In this document: positions 63,884 through 64,000 of the stretch, piece by piece
Layout of the letters: every line of letters starts with the position of its first letter
Numbering within the stretch: the first letter of the stretch is position 1
From: Hoplostethus atlanticus
Lineage: Eukaryota; Chordata; Actinopteri; Trachichthyiformes; Trachichthyidae
Assembly (NCBI GenBank): GCA_034670405.1
Contig: JAXDDX010000034.1
Coordinates: 2,219,501-2,283,500, forward strand
DNA length: 64,000 nt
Direction of reading: 5' to 3'
Position numbers and translations under genes: made by a program
The notes under the pieces: model-generated
Database searches by the model: none
Seen by the model: only the letters and a program-made list of their open reading frames with translations
What the model was told of the DNA's origin: nothing

Positions 63884-64000
63884 TTATCTTATGATAAATT
63901 ATCATCTTCCCTCCTTTTCCAAAAAGTATTGGAGGAAAAGTAAAGAGGACTCCGCCACTTTCATAGATGAAGTGTGACGAAAAAAATGAATTTAAGTGTG

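Overview
This window reads as a piece of a teleost fish chromosome. The genes are split into many short exons with GT-AG introns, dinucleotide and trinucleotide microsatellites are abundant, and there are tRNA-derived SINEs, L2-type LINE tails and hAT-like elements of kinds common in ray-finned fish. Six protein genes can be rebuilt exon by exon with consistent phase: wac (minus), mpp7-like (plus), mkx (plus), rab18 (minus), ptchd3 (plus) and yme1l1 (minus, cut by the right edge). From memory, this set matches human chromosome 10p12 (WAC, MPP7, MKX, RAB18, PTCHD3, YME1L1), which supports the identifications.

Layout. 1-6.47 kb: no gene seen. 6.48-7.5 kb: broken remains of an adiponectin-like collagen/C1q gene. 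7.8-19.4 kb: wac on the minus strand, 13 coding exons, introns with SINE, L2 and hAT-type insertions. 19.4-21.8 kb: divergent wac/mpp7 intergenic region. 21.8-38.2 kb: p55-type MAGUK gene, 18 coding exons encoding L27, PDZ, SH3, a hinge and a guanylate-kinase-like domain. 38.2-41.0 kb: gene-free; I see no ARMC4/ODAD2, which lies here in human. 41.0-47.7 kb: mkx, a TALE homeobox gene with an expanded repetitive C-terminal exon. 48.5-53.75 kb: rab18. 54.9-58.4 kb: ptchd3 behind a TATA box. 58.5-64 kb: yme1l1 from the Walker B exon to the stop.

The genes do not form an operon or one pathway. WAC is a nuclear transcription/H2B-ubiquitination and autophagy adaptor, MPP7-type proteins scaffold cell junctions, MKX is a tendon/muscle transcription repressor, RAB18 is an ER/lipid-droplet GTPase, PTCHD3 is an RND-type membrane protein and YME1L1 is an inner-mitochondrial-membrane protease. 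What links them is conserved chromosomal order. Pairs are divergent (wac/mpp7) or convergent (mkx/rab18 and ptchd3/yme1l1, the latter with poly(A) signals about 120 bp apart).

I see no convincing new biological system. The points most worth a second look are: the adiponectin-like pseudogene; a WAC that lacks a ~110-residue central block, with a repeat-derived intron in its place; a MAGUK hinge that looks more like MPP3/MPP4 than MPP7; a cysteine-containing repeat expansion in MKX; microsatellites that form or touch splice sites; and a perfect intronic hairpin. All residue comparisons with human proteins are from memory, not from a search.
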